A DNA stretch of 64,000 bases from Strix aluco (GCF_031877795.1 NC_133970.1:44925538-44989537); one strand, 5' to 3'; positions 1 through 13,500 are shown, counted from the first letter of the stretch. Made by a program: numbers and translations. The notes: generated by a model from the sequence alone, not told the origin.

Positions 1-850
1 ACTGGTCCCGCTCTGCTGTGCTGTATTTCCAGCAGATGTCTGGGAAGTTCAAGTCTCCCACAAGAACAAGGGCAAGCCATCGTGAGATTTCTCCTAAGTG
101 CCTATAGAATATTTCATCCACCTCTCTGTCCTGGGTGGGTGGCCTATAGTAGACTCCTACTACAACATCTGCCCTGTTGGCCTTCCCCCTGATTCTAACA
201 CAAAGACACTCCACCCTGTCTTCACTACACTTGTACTCAAAGCAATCGTAACAGTCCCTAACATACAGGGCCACCCCACCACCTCTCCTTCCTTGTCTGT
301 CCCTTCTAAAGAGCTTGTAGCCCTCAACAGGCGCACTCCAGTCATGGGAGACATCCCACTGTGTTTCTGTAATAGCCACGACATCATCATTTTCCTGTTT
401 CATCACGGCTTCAAGCTCCTCCTGTTTGTTACCCATGCTGTGTGCATTGGTATACATGCACTTCAGATGGGCTGATGTTTTCCCCCCTTCCCCCTTCAGA
501 TCTAGTTTAAAGCTCAGTCAATGAGCCCAGCTAACTCCTGCCCCAAGATCCTCTTCCCCCTCTGGGACAGGTGCATTCCATCTAATGCCAAAAGGTCTGG
601 TGCCCTGTATACTAACACATGATTGAAAAATCCAAAGCCCTGCTGGTAACACCAGTCTTAGAGCCACAAGTTCATCTGTTGAGTTCTCCGGTATTCTTCT
701 TCATCCATCCCCACAACTGAAGGGCTGGAGGAGAACACTAGTTGTGCCCCCGACCCTTTAACCAATTTCCCCAAGGCCCTGAAATCTCTCTTCATTGCTT
801 TAGGACTTCTCCTCGTAATATCGTCACTACCTACCTGAAAAACCAAGAGA
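1..850 (-). mobile_element. CR1 LINE fragment: end of ORF1 (esterase-like) and start of ORF2 (endonuclease)
   Basis: Read on the minus strand, 850 down to about 480 encodes the tail of a CR1 ORF1 esterase-like domain, including a DGMHLS stretch typical of the Asp/His end of SGNH/GDSL esterases. From about 480 down to 1 the strand encodes the start of the ORF2 apurinic-like endonuclease: NAHSMGNKQEEL, VAITETQWD, GRRGGGVALYVRD and VGDLNFPDICW are recognisable. These strings are characteristic of bird and reptile CR1. The endonuclease part is remarkably uninterrupted, but ORF1 is cut off at about 850 where promoter-type GC-rich DNA begins, and the element runs off the left edge. No intact protein is possible from what is seen. 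Confidence 0.88.
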
Positions 851-1315
851 GGGTAGTAGTCCTTACCTTAATAGTGAATTTAATTGCATTTTTGTTTCAT
901 GTTCGGCAGAACAGCCGAGGACACCTCCCCGCCCCCACACCGCCCTCCGGCGGGGCGCCAGACGGCGGCCGCGAACTGCTTCCCCCAGTCAACCGTCCTG
1001 CCGGGCAGTGTGACCGCCCGCCGCCGCCGGGGTCCCGGCGCAGCCCTAGGCCGGGACTGCACGAAGTGACCGCTGGAGCCGCCAGTTCCCGCAGCTGCGC
1101 CACACCGCGCGGACTTCGCCTGCTCCTCTATAGGGAGCACCGGCGTCACGGGGATGTGCTAGCCCTGGGGGAGGCAGCCTGCCCGTCCACTCCGCTCCTA
1201 GGCCCACCCCAGCTGAGGCTCATCACGGCGGCACCGTCCACCCTCAACAACCAGTCTCCGCCCGCAGCCGTGCATTGACACTGACATACACACACGCACA
1301 CCCCCACCCACCCAG

Positions 1316-1335
1316 ACTACAACTCCCAGAATGCA
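1316..1335 (+). promoter_or_regulatory. ZNF143/STAF-type binding site (ACTACAACTCCCAGAATGCA)
   Basis: The 20 bases match the long ZNF143 (STAF) consensus, ACTACAnnTCCCAgaatgc, essentially perfectly. Such sites normally lie within about 100 bp of the start of transcription of vertebrate housekeeping genes. That places the likely start just downstream, between about 1340 and 1440. Confidence 0.8.
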
Positions 1336-1399
1336 CCGAGTAGTCGAACCGCGCCCCCCGTCACCTGCGCTCCCTGTCGTGCGAAAGGTGACTTTGTTG

Positions 1400-1531
1400 T
1401 CATTTCCGCTGTGTAGTGCAGGCCGGGAGTGTGAGTCGCGATTGCCTAGCGCCTGTCTCGCTTTTCAAAGTGTTGGGGAGCAGGAAGCGGTAACGGCGGA
1501 GTGAACGCGGCAGGGCGAGAGGCTCCTCGCG
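1400..1531 (+). other. ZNF131: ZNF131 non-coding exon 1 (5' end approximate)
   Basis: A strong splice donor (gcg|GTGAGT) follows position 1531 in the CpG island just after the ZNF143 site. No in-frame start is needed here because the first coding exon at 4394 carries its own 5' UTR and ATG. The 5' end is not visible in sequence; 1400 is a guess from the promoter motifs. Confidence 0.55.
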
Positions 1532-4393
1532 GTGAGTACCTAGCGAAACCACCTTCCCCCCTCCGCAGAGCGCTGCGCCACTAAGGTACACCCCAGCCGG
1601 GAATTGAAAAGGGATTGATTTAATGCGCGCTTTGATGACGTAAAAGCGACTAATGAGGCGGCGGTGCTGTTACACGCATAGTTTGGGCTGGCATTGTTAG
1701 GGTCCTCTACTTGGGAGTGCTCCCGTGGGATACTCGCGCCTGCTGGCGGTCATTCGCGCTGCTCTTAGAATACCCCTGTCTGGCGGGCACTCGGCGCTGG
1801 CTAGGCCTTCTGCCTTCTTCCGCTCCTGGGACTCGGCGGGCGCTCATTGGCTCTTCCGCCTGGGGCGGGCTCTGCCGCCACCTTCTGATTGGCGGATGTC
1901 GTGCTGATTGCCATCAGTGCCTGCTTGGCGTGTCTAGCTGTGGTTGGGGTGTGTGGGCTTGAAGCTCGGAGGCGGGGCCGCGAGGTGCTTGGACCTGGCC
2001 TGGACTGGGCTCTGAGAGCTCTGCAGAGTCTTGGACTGGCGGGGACTGCACGGGGCACCGATGGCAGCTCGTTCGTGGTGTTGTCTCGCAGCCGCTATGG
2101 GCAGTGAGGTCTCTCCCGCCCCTTGGCGCTGCGGCACCTGGTGCGTGACCTGCTCGGCTCGGTAGGGCATGAGTGCCTGGGTCGTATCTGCCTCAGTAGG
2201 AGTGAGGCCTTGTCTGTGGCTGAGGGGGGACCGGGGAGCTGGCTTGCATCCTTGCTCTGCGGTTGTTATTTTTGAATAAAAATATATGGGAAAGTGCGCA
2301 AGAAGTTCACATGTATGTGTTACCTTAAAGCAACCACTGCTGTTATCCACCAAACACCCCTTGTTCTCCTTTCCTGAGGTGGCCACAATGAGGTAGCAGT
2401 GGTTTGGCCAGCACTCAGTCTACTGATCCGTGTTGTTTGAATTGCCATAACTCTGCTCTGCCTGCCTGCATTTGTGTATGATTCATATAGGCAAAGAAAA
2501 CAAATGTCTAGTGTATAAAATAAGAGGAGTTCCTGTTGAAGTCCAGGAGTATGGAAATAATAAGATGGCTTCATTGAGATAGATTTATAAGAACAGATCT
2601 GCAAATTGCATGCATATTGTGTGAGATGCATCCAGTGTCAGAAGTTGATAAGGTTAAGTCAGTAGTCAACTGGGTCTTCCAAGAAAATCCAGGTAAATAA
2701 CTGAATTAGTCTAGTTTCCATCACTCATATATATGGGCCTGCATGTAAGTGTCAACTTGGATCATTTCTGTCTGCCTTCCTTGGCTTCTTGTTTTTTCTC
2801 TCTGAGGACTGTGCCTTTCACTTCTTGCTCCAAAGTAGTCATGTTCTCATTGAACATATGCTGTTCTGTTGGGCTTTCTTCTACAATATCAGGGTTTAAA
2901 ATGACAATATTCAATTAATGCTGCAACTGTATTTAGATATGTGATAAATTCACATATTTTTACTAGTTTTGTGTTAATTCAGGACAATAAATTACCTATC
3001 ATAAGTTTTTGTTTTCTTATTCATGACTTCCAGTGTTCTGAGAAAGTCTGAATCTTGTTAAAACTTTGATTTGGGGAGACTTGCTCTGTTATTTTGAGTG
3101 GGGTTTTTTTGTAAGATCTTCCTACAAACCCAATCGCACACAAATATGCACCAGAAGTTAGGGAGTACCTGCTATCTAGTTTCTTCTAGCGCTCTGAAGA
3201 TACCTGCTTCTTTGCCACGTCAGAATTTTCCATCTTTATGTTCAATGCTTGGTTCGATACTAGCTGCTCTCCTGACTTTCTTCATTTTGTCCATAGTAAG
3301 TATAACAATATAGTGAAGAGTATGTCTCAAATTCCTTTAAGACTCATTCAAGCCTAATAACTGTCTTCTCTCAGAAACCATATGTTCTTCAAAGTGAGTT
3401 AGACTATGAAAAGAAACAAAGTTTCTGCATTAATGTGACTTTGAAATGATTTTGCCTTTTCTGTGGCATTCTCAGTGTGAGAACTGTGTGAATGTGGGAG
3501 TTGAAGATGAGTGCTGCTGCACAGATCTGAAGCCATTTTGCCTGAAGTTTATTTGTGAAATGCTTTAATTGAAGCACTTGGACTCTCTCCAGAGATTATT
3601 TTGCATAAGCAGCACACTAACATCAGTGTCTCATCCACAGGCACAGAATTCTGCTAAACCTCTTCAGGTTTGAGAACCTCTGCAACCCACCCCCAGCTAT
3701 GTTTGTTGTATAAGTAAGGGAGAAGGAGCCATCAGATTACAAGCCTACATGTCTCCTTCAAAAGGTTGGCAAATAATATATTACCTTGCAGGGGGAGAAG
3801 CATAAGAAGGCTGGGTGAATAAGCAGCTCTTTGTTCTTGGGTGTGACTGCACATTAAATCTCTGACAACTCCTATGTACTCAGAAGCTGAAAAGTACTGC
3901 TCTATTACATCCTTATTGAAAGGAAGTAAACATCTTGTGTCCACTAGATACAAAATATGACTTAAGTATTGAAGATTTTCAGAACTGTTCTTCTACCAAG
4001 TGGATTGGTAGAATTGCAAGAAGTAACTTCATAAGGATTCTGACATTATACTGCTGAGATGTTGTAGAATAGTTAGCTGTGGAGATGTTACATCCCTGCA
4101 GTATTTGCTTTGAGGGAGGTAGGTCCCTGCTGAATCTGTAGAATAAAGAAATGCACTTACCCAGACTGTTTTTTCATGTGTATAAATAAGGCCATACTCC
4201 ACTTCATTAACCCTAATGTTTCCTACCTGTCAGCTAAAATCAGGTAAGCCTGTTACCAAGACACTTTGGTATTTCTATTAGTTTTGTAATCCCTGAAAAG
4301 TGCTAGTTAGTTTGTGTTTGTATACTAACCTGACTGTGTGTAGTATTTGCTAAGTGGCACGGTATTCTTACTGTCCTACCACATCTTTTGCAG
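1532..4393 (+). other. ZNF131: ZNF131 intron 1
   Basis: The intron runs from the donor at 1532 to the acceptor cttttgcag ending at 4393. The first 600 bases are still CpG-island DNA. The rest is AT-rich, with no repeat or gene that I recognise. Confidence 0.6.
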
Positions 4394-4532
4394 ACTAGTC
4401 CTTTTGCCATGGAAGCTGAAGAAATGATGGAATGTATCCAGGAATTCCCTGAACACTATAAAGTTATTTTGGATAAACTGAATGAACAACGTGAGCAGGA
4501 CCAGTTTACAGATATCACTCTGATTGTTGATG
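4394..4532 (+). CDS. ZNF131: ZNF131 coding exon 1 (5' UTR, start codon, residues 1-41)
   Basis: The acceptor cttttgcag precedes 4394, 15 bases of 5' UTR follow, then ATG at 4409-4411. The exon encodes the helical lead-in and first strand of the BTB domain ([10 protein letters not shown] at its end) and stops in phase 1 before GTATGT. The match to vertebrate ZNF131 in this stretch is very close. Confidence 0.95.
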
Positions 4533-7500
4533 GTATGTATAGGCCTGAGAACTAGTTGGTATACAGAGAATTCTGAAAGCTGTGCTGGGAAGCTGTTGGG
4601 TTTGTCACAAGTCAGCTGTCAAACTGGGCTGCTAACAAATTCTTGCTTCTGTATTGGTGTGCAAGTTGCTTGCAGAGTTTCATTTAAAATTTTGGGCTGA
4701 ACAGAGTCTCCAGCAGTGATTAATAATTTTGCTTCTCCTTTTCCAGACAAGGGGCTAAATATTTTCAGATAGAAGCCCACTTTGAAACTGCTGTATTATA
4801 TTTAATGTGTTGTCTAAGGATTTCCAAAACATTGTAAAAAACATCTTTCCCTATCTTGAGCTGACTGTTTGCATGCAGAGAACTTATACAAATATTGGTT
4901 CGCTGTTTAAAAAAAAAAAAAAAACAAACAAAAAAACCAAACCAAAACCCACAAAAACCCCAAACAAACAGCTTGAAACAAGATTGCTTTCTTGCTTCTC
5001 TGGTATCTGCCTAGTATTTTAATATATTGTTAAAATAGGGTAGAACAACTCACTTCTTATGTCTTTAGAACACATAGAGTATTAGTTTAAAAGGAAGATG
5101 GATATATAAGTGCTTATTATTGTGGGGATTCGGAAGGAGTCCCTGCAAGAAAATGGACATGTGAACAATCCTGCATATGAGCAAGACTGGCAAAGTCTCA
5201 GCTTTGGCAAGGATGTGATGAGGGAATGACCCTGGAAGAATGAGGAAGAACCCAGGAAGTTAAACAACTTCAGGGTGTGGGTCTGGGCAGAGAAGAAGTT
5301 TGTACAATGTCGATGTGGCAGTTCTCAGCCAATCAGAAGAGAGCTTAAGGAGCATGTGCAAAGCTAACTGTCCAATCAGAAAGAATTATACCATGTGATT
5401 TTATCTTGTGATTTTCACCTGCAGTATAAAAGACTTGTCCACCATATTAAAGTTGGCATTGCTTAATCACCGTGTGATCATACACATGTCTGTATCTCCC
5501 ATATTTGGCGACCAATGTGGGCTGCGATCAGATTAGCACAAGTCCAAAAAGGACTCGGTGACGTGCAACTAACTACGGGAAAGCCGGTCGAAATTTATCC
5601 AGACGCTGCCCCGGTGTCTGAAGGTGAGAATCAGCGCACTGTAACTTTAAGGCTCCGCAGGACGGCAGCCAGGGATCCGCGAGAGGCGGCGGCCGGGGAG
5701 GAATGGGGTCTACGCTTACCAGAGACGAGCAAGCAGTAGTGAAACTCCTCCAACTGATCCTCTCTGTGAGAGGGATAAAATATGACAAGTCCGCGTTAGA
5801 AGGCTTGTTAAAGTGGAACCGAGAGAAGGGACTTGTCCCCAGTCCAGGGCTTGCATTTCAAGCGGCTACCTGGGAAGCCATAGGGAAACAGCTACGGGAC
5901 TCGGTTAGTGATGGAGGAAAGTCGGCAAAAGAAGTGAGCGGTTACACCACGCTATGGAAATTAATCCGAGAGACACTACAGGGGATGAGTAGTGAGCGCG
6001 CGGCTGAGGCGTCTGCCGCTGCAGCTCTCGGACCAGCCCCTAATCTTGATATATCAGCCACGCCGCCGCTGCCCCGACCACCGCCGGAAGGACGGACCGG
6101 CCCCTTCCCCCCCCCTCAGCCCCCTCGCCCCGGAGCGACGAGGGAGGGGGGTGCTCTACGCTGCTTGCGGCTCCCGCCACGCTGGGTCAGCCGAAAAATC
6201 CGTTTGCCTCATCGATTGTGCCGCCGGGACTGCGGCGAGCAACAGGGGCTGGAAACAGCGGAAGTGTATCTGATGCCAACCGGAAAGGGACTGAGGAGAG
6301 ACCGAAAGAGTCAAAGGACTCCAGTAGTGGGCGGGACGCAGATAAGAGCATGGGGCAGAGCAAGTCCGCAGAGGAGACGGCCACTGTCAGACTCCTGCTG
6401 CATATACTCTCTATGAGAGGGATAACTCATAATGACACTTCTGTACGAAGGTTACTTAAATGGTGCAGAAACCACGGCTATCAGCGACCACTTGGAAGTT
6501 GGTTTCGGACACTCTTAAAGCGCGGAGTTGGCAGCGGCGGCTCCGGGCCTCCACGAGCCCCCCCGCCGCGGAGCGACTGCCTGCGGCCATCTGGCACCGC
6601 GCGATCGTCCGTCCCGCCTCCCCCGAACACCAAAAGCGGCAGTTTTTACAGAAGGTGCTGACACTGGGATGCGGAGTCCCTTGTCCAAATGCTATAAGAT
6701 GTGTGTATTCAACTTTCTTTCTTTAGCAATATTAAGAAGCAAGACCTCAAGTGTTTAACCTTATTAGAAACTCCCTTGGTTTTCCCCCTTGAGTGGTGGC
6801 CAGGCTCTGGGTGGAACCCAACAGGAGGATGAGAGCAGATGTTTCCGCTCAAAGAAAGTTGCCAGTTATTTTGGCCTGCTGATTTAGATATATGAGGCTG
6901 GACCTGCTTGCAGCGATGTTGGATGCCTCACCTACGGATGGACGCATCGCGTAGGGTTTCCGGTTTGCGAGGAAGGGCACTCTAAATTCTCGCTGCATCC
7001 AGGGTTCCCCAGCAATTGCGGATCTGAATGTTAGTACCCCCATTATAGGGTGGTTGAAGAAATTGTTAAAAGGAGCAATCATTGTAATTATTGTGATTAT
7101 TGTGCTTGCTATTATTTTGCCATGTTTCATTTCTTGTGTTAGACAATCGCTACGAAAAGGCTTACAAGGAGTTTGGATTGCTCAAAAACAAAAAGAGGGA
7201 TATGTGGGGATTCGGAAGGAGTCCCTGCAAGAAAATGGACGTGTGAGCAATCCTGCATATGAGCAAGACTGGCAAAGCCTCAGCTTCTGCGAGGATGTGA
7301 TGAGGGAATGACCCTGGAAGAATGAGGAAGAACCCAGGAAGTTAAACAACTTCAGGGTGTGGGTCTGGGCAGAGAAGAAGTTTGTACAACGTCGATGTGG
7401 CAGTTCTCAGCCAATCAGAAGAGAGCTTAAGGAGCATGTGCAAAGCTAACTGTCCAATCAGAAAGAATTATACCATGTGATTGTATCTTGTGATTTTCAC

Positions 7501-10500
7501 CTGCAGTATAAAAGACTTGTCCACCATATTAAACTTGGCATTGCATAATCACAGTGTGATCATATGCATGTCTGTATCTCCCATATATTATCTCATTAGA
7601 AAAGGCGATCTCTGATAGATCACTTAAGATTGCTTCTTATCCAAAACATATCTTAGAAGGCAGTGTCTACTAGGACAGACCTAGCTAAAGAAGAATCACC
7701 TGATCCTTAAAAGGATAGCAATAACTCACTTGAAGGAAAAGGGTCCTACAGAGCCTGGATTAGAAAAAAGTAAGCAAATGAAGAAAAAATTACTCTTCTG
7801 GAATCACTGTAGTTTCACTGATAACACTTGCACAAAACTTATCCTGAATGTTTGTTCCTGCTCTAGTATTACCAAATCCATGTGTTGAGCTCAAAACTGT
7901 TTTCTTGTGTGGCTGTGTAGTTCTAATCCATGTTGCTTCCCTTACCTCTGTCTCACGGAGCCTTATGAATGTTCATGCCTGTGCCAGGGAGAAGGCAACA
8001 CAGTGATGGGGAATGCACAGTCTGGAAAATGGGAAGAACAGAGCAGAACTACTCCTGTTCTGCAGGGGTCTTTATGCTGGCAGAAGTGATGATAAAGTAC
8101 ATCTGTATGTAAGAGCAGCAAAAACCAAGGAGAGCCTGGATAAAACCTGAGAGCTGAGCCCAAGACATACAGGAAAAAGTTTGCACAGGAATTTCCCATA
8201 ACTTAAATATCTGAAAAGAGAAACACTCTGGAGTGAGTCTTCCAGCTGATTGAGTTGCAGAGCTTCAACAAGGTCAGTGATGTCAGCAAGGGTCTGCATG
8301 ACATGGGACAGGCTAGCTGCAGTGGTATCCCATGTTACAAGGACTATATCCCATAGTTACAAGTGACTATATGCTGCTGAAATAGATTTGTAGACTGGGT
8401 GGTTCTGCAGCCATTCTCCTCTCTGCATCTGCACTTATTTTGCACTATGAGTTAGGAAGGTGTTATCCTAAACCAAAATTTTTGTCTCTCTTTGTAGGTC
8501 ACCATTTCAAAGCTCATAAGGCTGTTCTTGCTGCCTGTAGCCAGTTCTTCTACAAATTCTTCCAAGATTTCACTCAGGAGCCCTTGGTGGAGATTGAAGG
8601 TAGTCTGATGCAAATAACTTTTAGAGTTGTGTGCCCAAGCTCAAAATGAATGTAGTATCCTTGGTATGGGCTTAAATGCATGCTTGGTCATATCAATTAG
8701 CTTTCTAGATCTTAGCTCTTGAGTTCTGAGGTAGCGTTGTGGTTTAATCCTGGCTGGCAACTAAACACCACACAGCCAGACTCGCTCCTTATTCCTCCCT
8801 AGTGAGATGGGGGGATAGTTGGAAGAGTAAAAGTGAGAAAGACTCATGGGTTGAGATAAAAACAGTTTCATAATTAAAAAGAAATAATTTTTTTTTTAAT
8901 GGTAAGGAAAAGAGGGGGGAAAAAGTAACAGAGAGGGGAATAAAACTCAAGAAAGACAAGTGATGCAAGTGAAAACAGTTGCTCACCACCAACTGACTGA
9001 TACCCAGCCAGTCCCCAAGTGGTGGTCCCTCTGCCTGCCTCCCCCCAGTTTTATTGCTGAGCATGACGTCATATGGTCTGGAACATCCCTTTGGTCAGTT
9101 GGGGTCAGCTGTCCTGGCTATGTCCCCTCCCAACTTTTGTGCACCCCCACCCTGCTCACTGGTGGGGTGGGGGTGAGAGGCAGAAAAGGCCTTGACTGTG
9201 TGTAAGCACTGCTCAGCAGTAACAAAAACATCCCTGTGTTCTCAACACTGTTTTCAGCACAAATTCAAAACATAGCCCTGTACTAGCTACTATGAAAAAA
9301 ATTTAACTCTATCCCAGCCAAAACCAGTACAAGTAGCTATTGCCACTGGAAAAAACATCCCCTGAAAAAAAATTAAAAGGAAAAAGATGTTTTGACTGGG
9401 GTGCAAGAACAGGATAGATGTGGAGCAATACTTGCCTGGTAGGCAAGGAGCAAGTTCCTGGAGCAATACTTCAGCTTCTGGTAACTTGCTTCTCAGAGGT
9501 CTCTTGAGACAGAGATCATATTTTTATGTTTAAATTTTATACTTTTTATTATTCTATACAAGCAGCTTTTTGTACATCTTATTCTTCCTTTTATCTTTGC
9601 CATGGCATGACTCTGTAGTTGTTCCAGATTCACATGTTTCTATAGTAGACTTTTTATTCCACTGTGAGCCTTTCAAGGGTGGTATCTTCATGAAACTGGC
9701 TGTCAAAGTACTGTGAGCAGGCAAGTGTGTAAGACTAAAGAATTGCTAAAAGAGGCTGTTTTTCTTGCTTGTAAACAGGTGTAAGTAACATGGCATTTCG
9801 TCACCTAATTGAGTTCACCTATACAGCAAAACTAATGGTCCAAGGTGAGGAAGAAACAAATGATGTTTGGAAAGCAGCTGAGTATCTACAGATGTTAGAA
9901 GCGATCAAAGCACTTGAAATCAGGTAAACACATAAGCCTCTTCTTCCCAACACTGAAATATAGAGTCTGAAGAATCCTTTTACAGGAGCTGGCTGCCAGT
10001 GTTTTGCAGTGCTGTTCTTTTATCCTGGAACCTCCTAAACTTGTGTGGGACCATATACTCTTCTACTATAAGATATGGGTCAGAATTATGAAGGCTAAAA
10101 GATGAATGTCACAGTTTTTGGGCTGGAACTTGATGATAAGTGACATAGCTGGTAAATGTTGCAGATATTGTAGGGCTGTGACTTTGTGGTAACTAATACC
10201 AGGTCTCTGCTATCTGACTGCCCATGCCTAATTGAGAGCTGGGTGCCCAGTGATGATGTCTCTCAGGTAATTGGACCACATTAACAAGTTTGTGCTGGTA
10301 TCTTGATTTCATGCAGTTTTCTGCTTTCAAGAGAATAGGCAGTGATTTTAAAACTCCTTGGTGCAAAACTAATCTCTCAAACTTCTTGAATAAATGTAAT
10401 TGTTATAATTGGTTTTATAGGGGATCAGTATTTAAGCAAATGTTGCTGTGGCACCTTTTATCCAGTACGAGGAACTGTACTCTGTTACCAAACTCCCTGA

Positions 10501-13500
10501 GAAAAGCAGGTGCCATTCCCATCATGCTGCTTTTCTTCCCCTTCCTTCCCTTTCACAAAGTGCTGTCATGTTCTCATTCCTTCTGTATGTTACACTATTC
10601 ATCTATCATGAAGCAGAGGGAGGGGCAAGAAATGCCTCCCAGCATTATGGTTATCCTTGCTTTCTCTTCTAGACCTGCTGTGAAAGGTCTTTGTGTTCAG
10701 GCTAAGGAAAGACTGTTGCTTCCTCTTTATCTCCCCATAGACACACTAGCTAGGGAGAGTGGTGTTGACCCCGAGTTCTTCGAGTAGGCAAACAAACAAA
10801 CAAAACCTCCATGATGCGGTACACTGGAAACTTGGTTTTCAACATCAGTGTTGATTTTTCTTTTTTTTTTTTTTTTTGAATCGACTTATTCTGTGGATTG
10901 GTAGCAGAGCTGAATAAGTATGTGTTTGGGTTGGTTTCTTTTAATAGGAAAGATGGGATTGTGCATTTCTAGTCCTACTCCAACCCCACCAACACCCTTT
11001 TTTTTAACATTATTAAGATTAAGCATGGTATCGCCAAAAGAACTTTTTCATTCAGGAAAAAAAGGAGACCTTTGCTGTCTGCTTGAGAAATTTAAGAGAC
11101 TTGAAACTGAAAAAGTATATTCTAATTGGTATCACTTGAAGTCTGTGTACACCATTAGAGCTGTTGAACCAGGATTCAGATCAGTCCATCAAGCTAAACT
11201 GTCCAGCCTGCAATTATTTCCCACTATTGTATAATGTTATGCAGTTTGTTGGTTATGCATCACTAGTAAACACTGTAATTCTTATGTTACGAGGAAATAA
11301 ATGTTTTACTTAACACACACATGTGCAAGCCAGTCTATTCTTAGAGTTATTCCTATTGTTCATAGATCTTTGAAATTATTTTTTTTAGTGGGGTTTTTTT
11401 TGGTTAGAAAATCAAACTTGAGTAGCACTGTTAGTCTCTTTTCTCCTCCATAGTAGGAGGGTGAAGAATTGCAATACAGTGCCTCTGAGCTTTGACTGAA
11501 AGGGGTAAGCTTCAGAAAGTTCAGCTAAAGTAGAGATTATTATAGAACTAACCATTTGTGTAATGCATCAGAGTTGTACATCACATAATCTAGACTAGAA
11601 AGAAAACAACCAGCTGTTATTTCTTGAAGTACAGTGTGTTGTATGTGTGTATCCCCCATTCAAAGTTTCACACCTGAGCCACACAATGTGCTCAAGGATG
11701 GTAGTCTCCTCTTTGCTGAGCAGATTATTATTTTGGTATGTGATCCTGGAGCTCTGCAGAATGTGCAAAGTAACTGTCACCACCTAAACATCAGAAATCC
11801 CGACTAGATAAAATTAAGTTTATCTGCTCAGTCTTCCTGTATCTGAATATAGTAAGGTGTAATTTAATAAGGTGTATCCTGCATTAGGTCATTAGCTACA
11901 CATCTCTGCCATATGACATAGATACTAGAGAAAAACCTTATCTCTCCTATTATTAGAAAACCTGAAATTGATAAGGGAGTAGGTTACATAAAAGGATTCA
12001 TCAGGCTGCAAAGGAAGGTAAAAGCACAAATTACTTTTATCGGTCTGATTTGAGGGGAAGAGAGCCACTCATTTTTGAAACTGATAACCAGTATTAAAAC
12101 CTCCAGCATGTAAGTGCTTTGGATAATCACGAGGGTGTAACTTGAAAGCATTGGCCTACTCAGCTTTGTCTGTGTTTGAGATGGGATATCCCTGACACCT
12201 TGGAAGAAGAGGGTTGTGTGTTTACGGTGCAAGGAGAAGAGGAACAGAGCTGGGGGTTTTGTTTAAGCCCAGAAGACTAAATTAGAATACTCTTTCCACA
12301 TCCCAGGGGCTTTTTTTTTTTTAATCTCAGCTGTTAGCTGTGTGCTTTCCTGAAGTACAAGATGTTATAATCATTGTGTGAAGTCACAGCTGTAGTGTTT
12401 TCTAACAAGCTGTAAGTGCTGCAGGCAATTGCATGCACTCCAGAGCTTAAGAGGAAGGACTTGAATCTTATTTCTGAGTAGGCAGGCCAAATAATTCCTT
12501 TGGGAGAGTTTTCTTTCCAAGTACAGAATTTCACAAGTTTCTTAGCTAAACCTATTTCATTAGGCTAACTGGCCTTTCTTCTTGATAGGTGGTGTGTATT
12601 GTTCAAGCAAAGCTATTTAAAACACTTTAGTAACCTTATGTCAAAGGCTCCACAGCTTTAACTGTACTATTCTACAGCTCTAAAGAGTATAGATTAAGGA
12701 CAAATTAGCTTCTGAAATGCATGCAGGTTATGTGGTTGTTCATCATTCAGCTGCTTTGTGAAACAGCTAGTGAGTGTTTAATGCAGAAGCTCAGTATCAG
12801 GCAGGAATTGTTATGTCAGTGCTTATGGATCTTAACTATGTTTATGCAAATGCTTTGCAGGAACAAAGAAAATTCATCACCCTTAGAATCAAATCAAACG
12901 CAAGGTAAAAATAAACCAAAAAAGAGGAAGATAGCTGAAACCTCTAATGTTATCACAGAAACACTGCCATCTGCAGAATCGGAGCCTGTTGAAATTGAGG
13001 TTGAGATTGCTGAGGGGACAATTGAAGTGGAAGATGACGGCATAGAAACACTTGAAGTAGCTTCTGCAGAGCAATCTATAAAGTACATACAGACAACAGG
13101 TACATCAGATGAATCTGCTTTGGCTCTTTTGGCAGATATCACCAGTAAGTATCGTCAGGGAGAGACAAAATGCCAGAGCCAAGAAGAAGGTGATAGTGCA
13201 ACTGATCCCTCATGCAAACAGGTAGAAGGTATTGAAATTGTGGAACTTCAGCTGTCACATGTGAAGAACTTATTCCACTGTGAGAAATGTAACCGTTCGT
13301 TTAAATTGTTTTACCATTTTAAGGAACACATGAAAACACACTCTACTGAGAGTTACAAGTGTGACACATGCAATAAAAGGTACCTACGAGAGAGTGCTTT
13401 GAAACAGCACCTCACCTGTTACCACCTTGATGAAGGTGGTGCCAGCAAGAAGCAAAGACCTGGCAAAAAAATACATATATGCCAGTACTGTGATAAGCAG

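Larger units (their letters stand above)
900..2110. promoter_or_regulatory. CpG island / ZNF131 promoter region
   Basis: The stretch is rich in G+C and CpG compared with the AT-rich flanks and contains no TATA box. It holds a ZNF143-type site at 1316-1335, a TGACGTAA CRE/ATF-like site at 1636-1643, two reverse CCAAT boxes (ATTGG near 1846 and 1888) and GC boxes near 1861 and 1972. This is the usual architecture of a housekeeping promoter. The CCAAT and GC boxes lie downstream of the first splice donor, so more than one transcription start is possible. Several long open frames cross the island but are composition artefacts. Confidence 0.8.
5121..7585 (+). mobile_element. ERV-A: short recombinant provirus with two LTRs and perfect 6-bp target duplication
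   Basis: Two 383-bp LTRs (5121-5503 and 7203-7585) differ at about 13 positions by eye (about 3.4%). They are flanked by the direct repeat TATTAT (5115-5120 and 7586-7591), so the element integrated as one unit. Only about 1.7 kb lies between them: a gag matrix start, a second and different gag start, then a jump to an env transmembrane tail. Protease, reverse transcriptase and integrase are absent, so it must have been mobilised by proteins supplied by another virus. It lies in sense orientation in the intron before ZNF131 coding exon 2. Confidence 0.9.

Noticed and set aside
742-1278. Long plus-strand open frame over the CpG island
   Set aside because: Pro/Arg/Gly-rich composition of GC-rich promoter DNA, overlapping an antisense CR1 at its start; no domain.
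10290-10787. 165-codon intronic open frame
   Set aside because: No conserved motif, AT-rich intron, partly low complexity; treated as chance.
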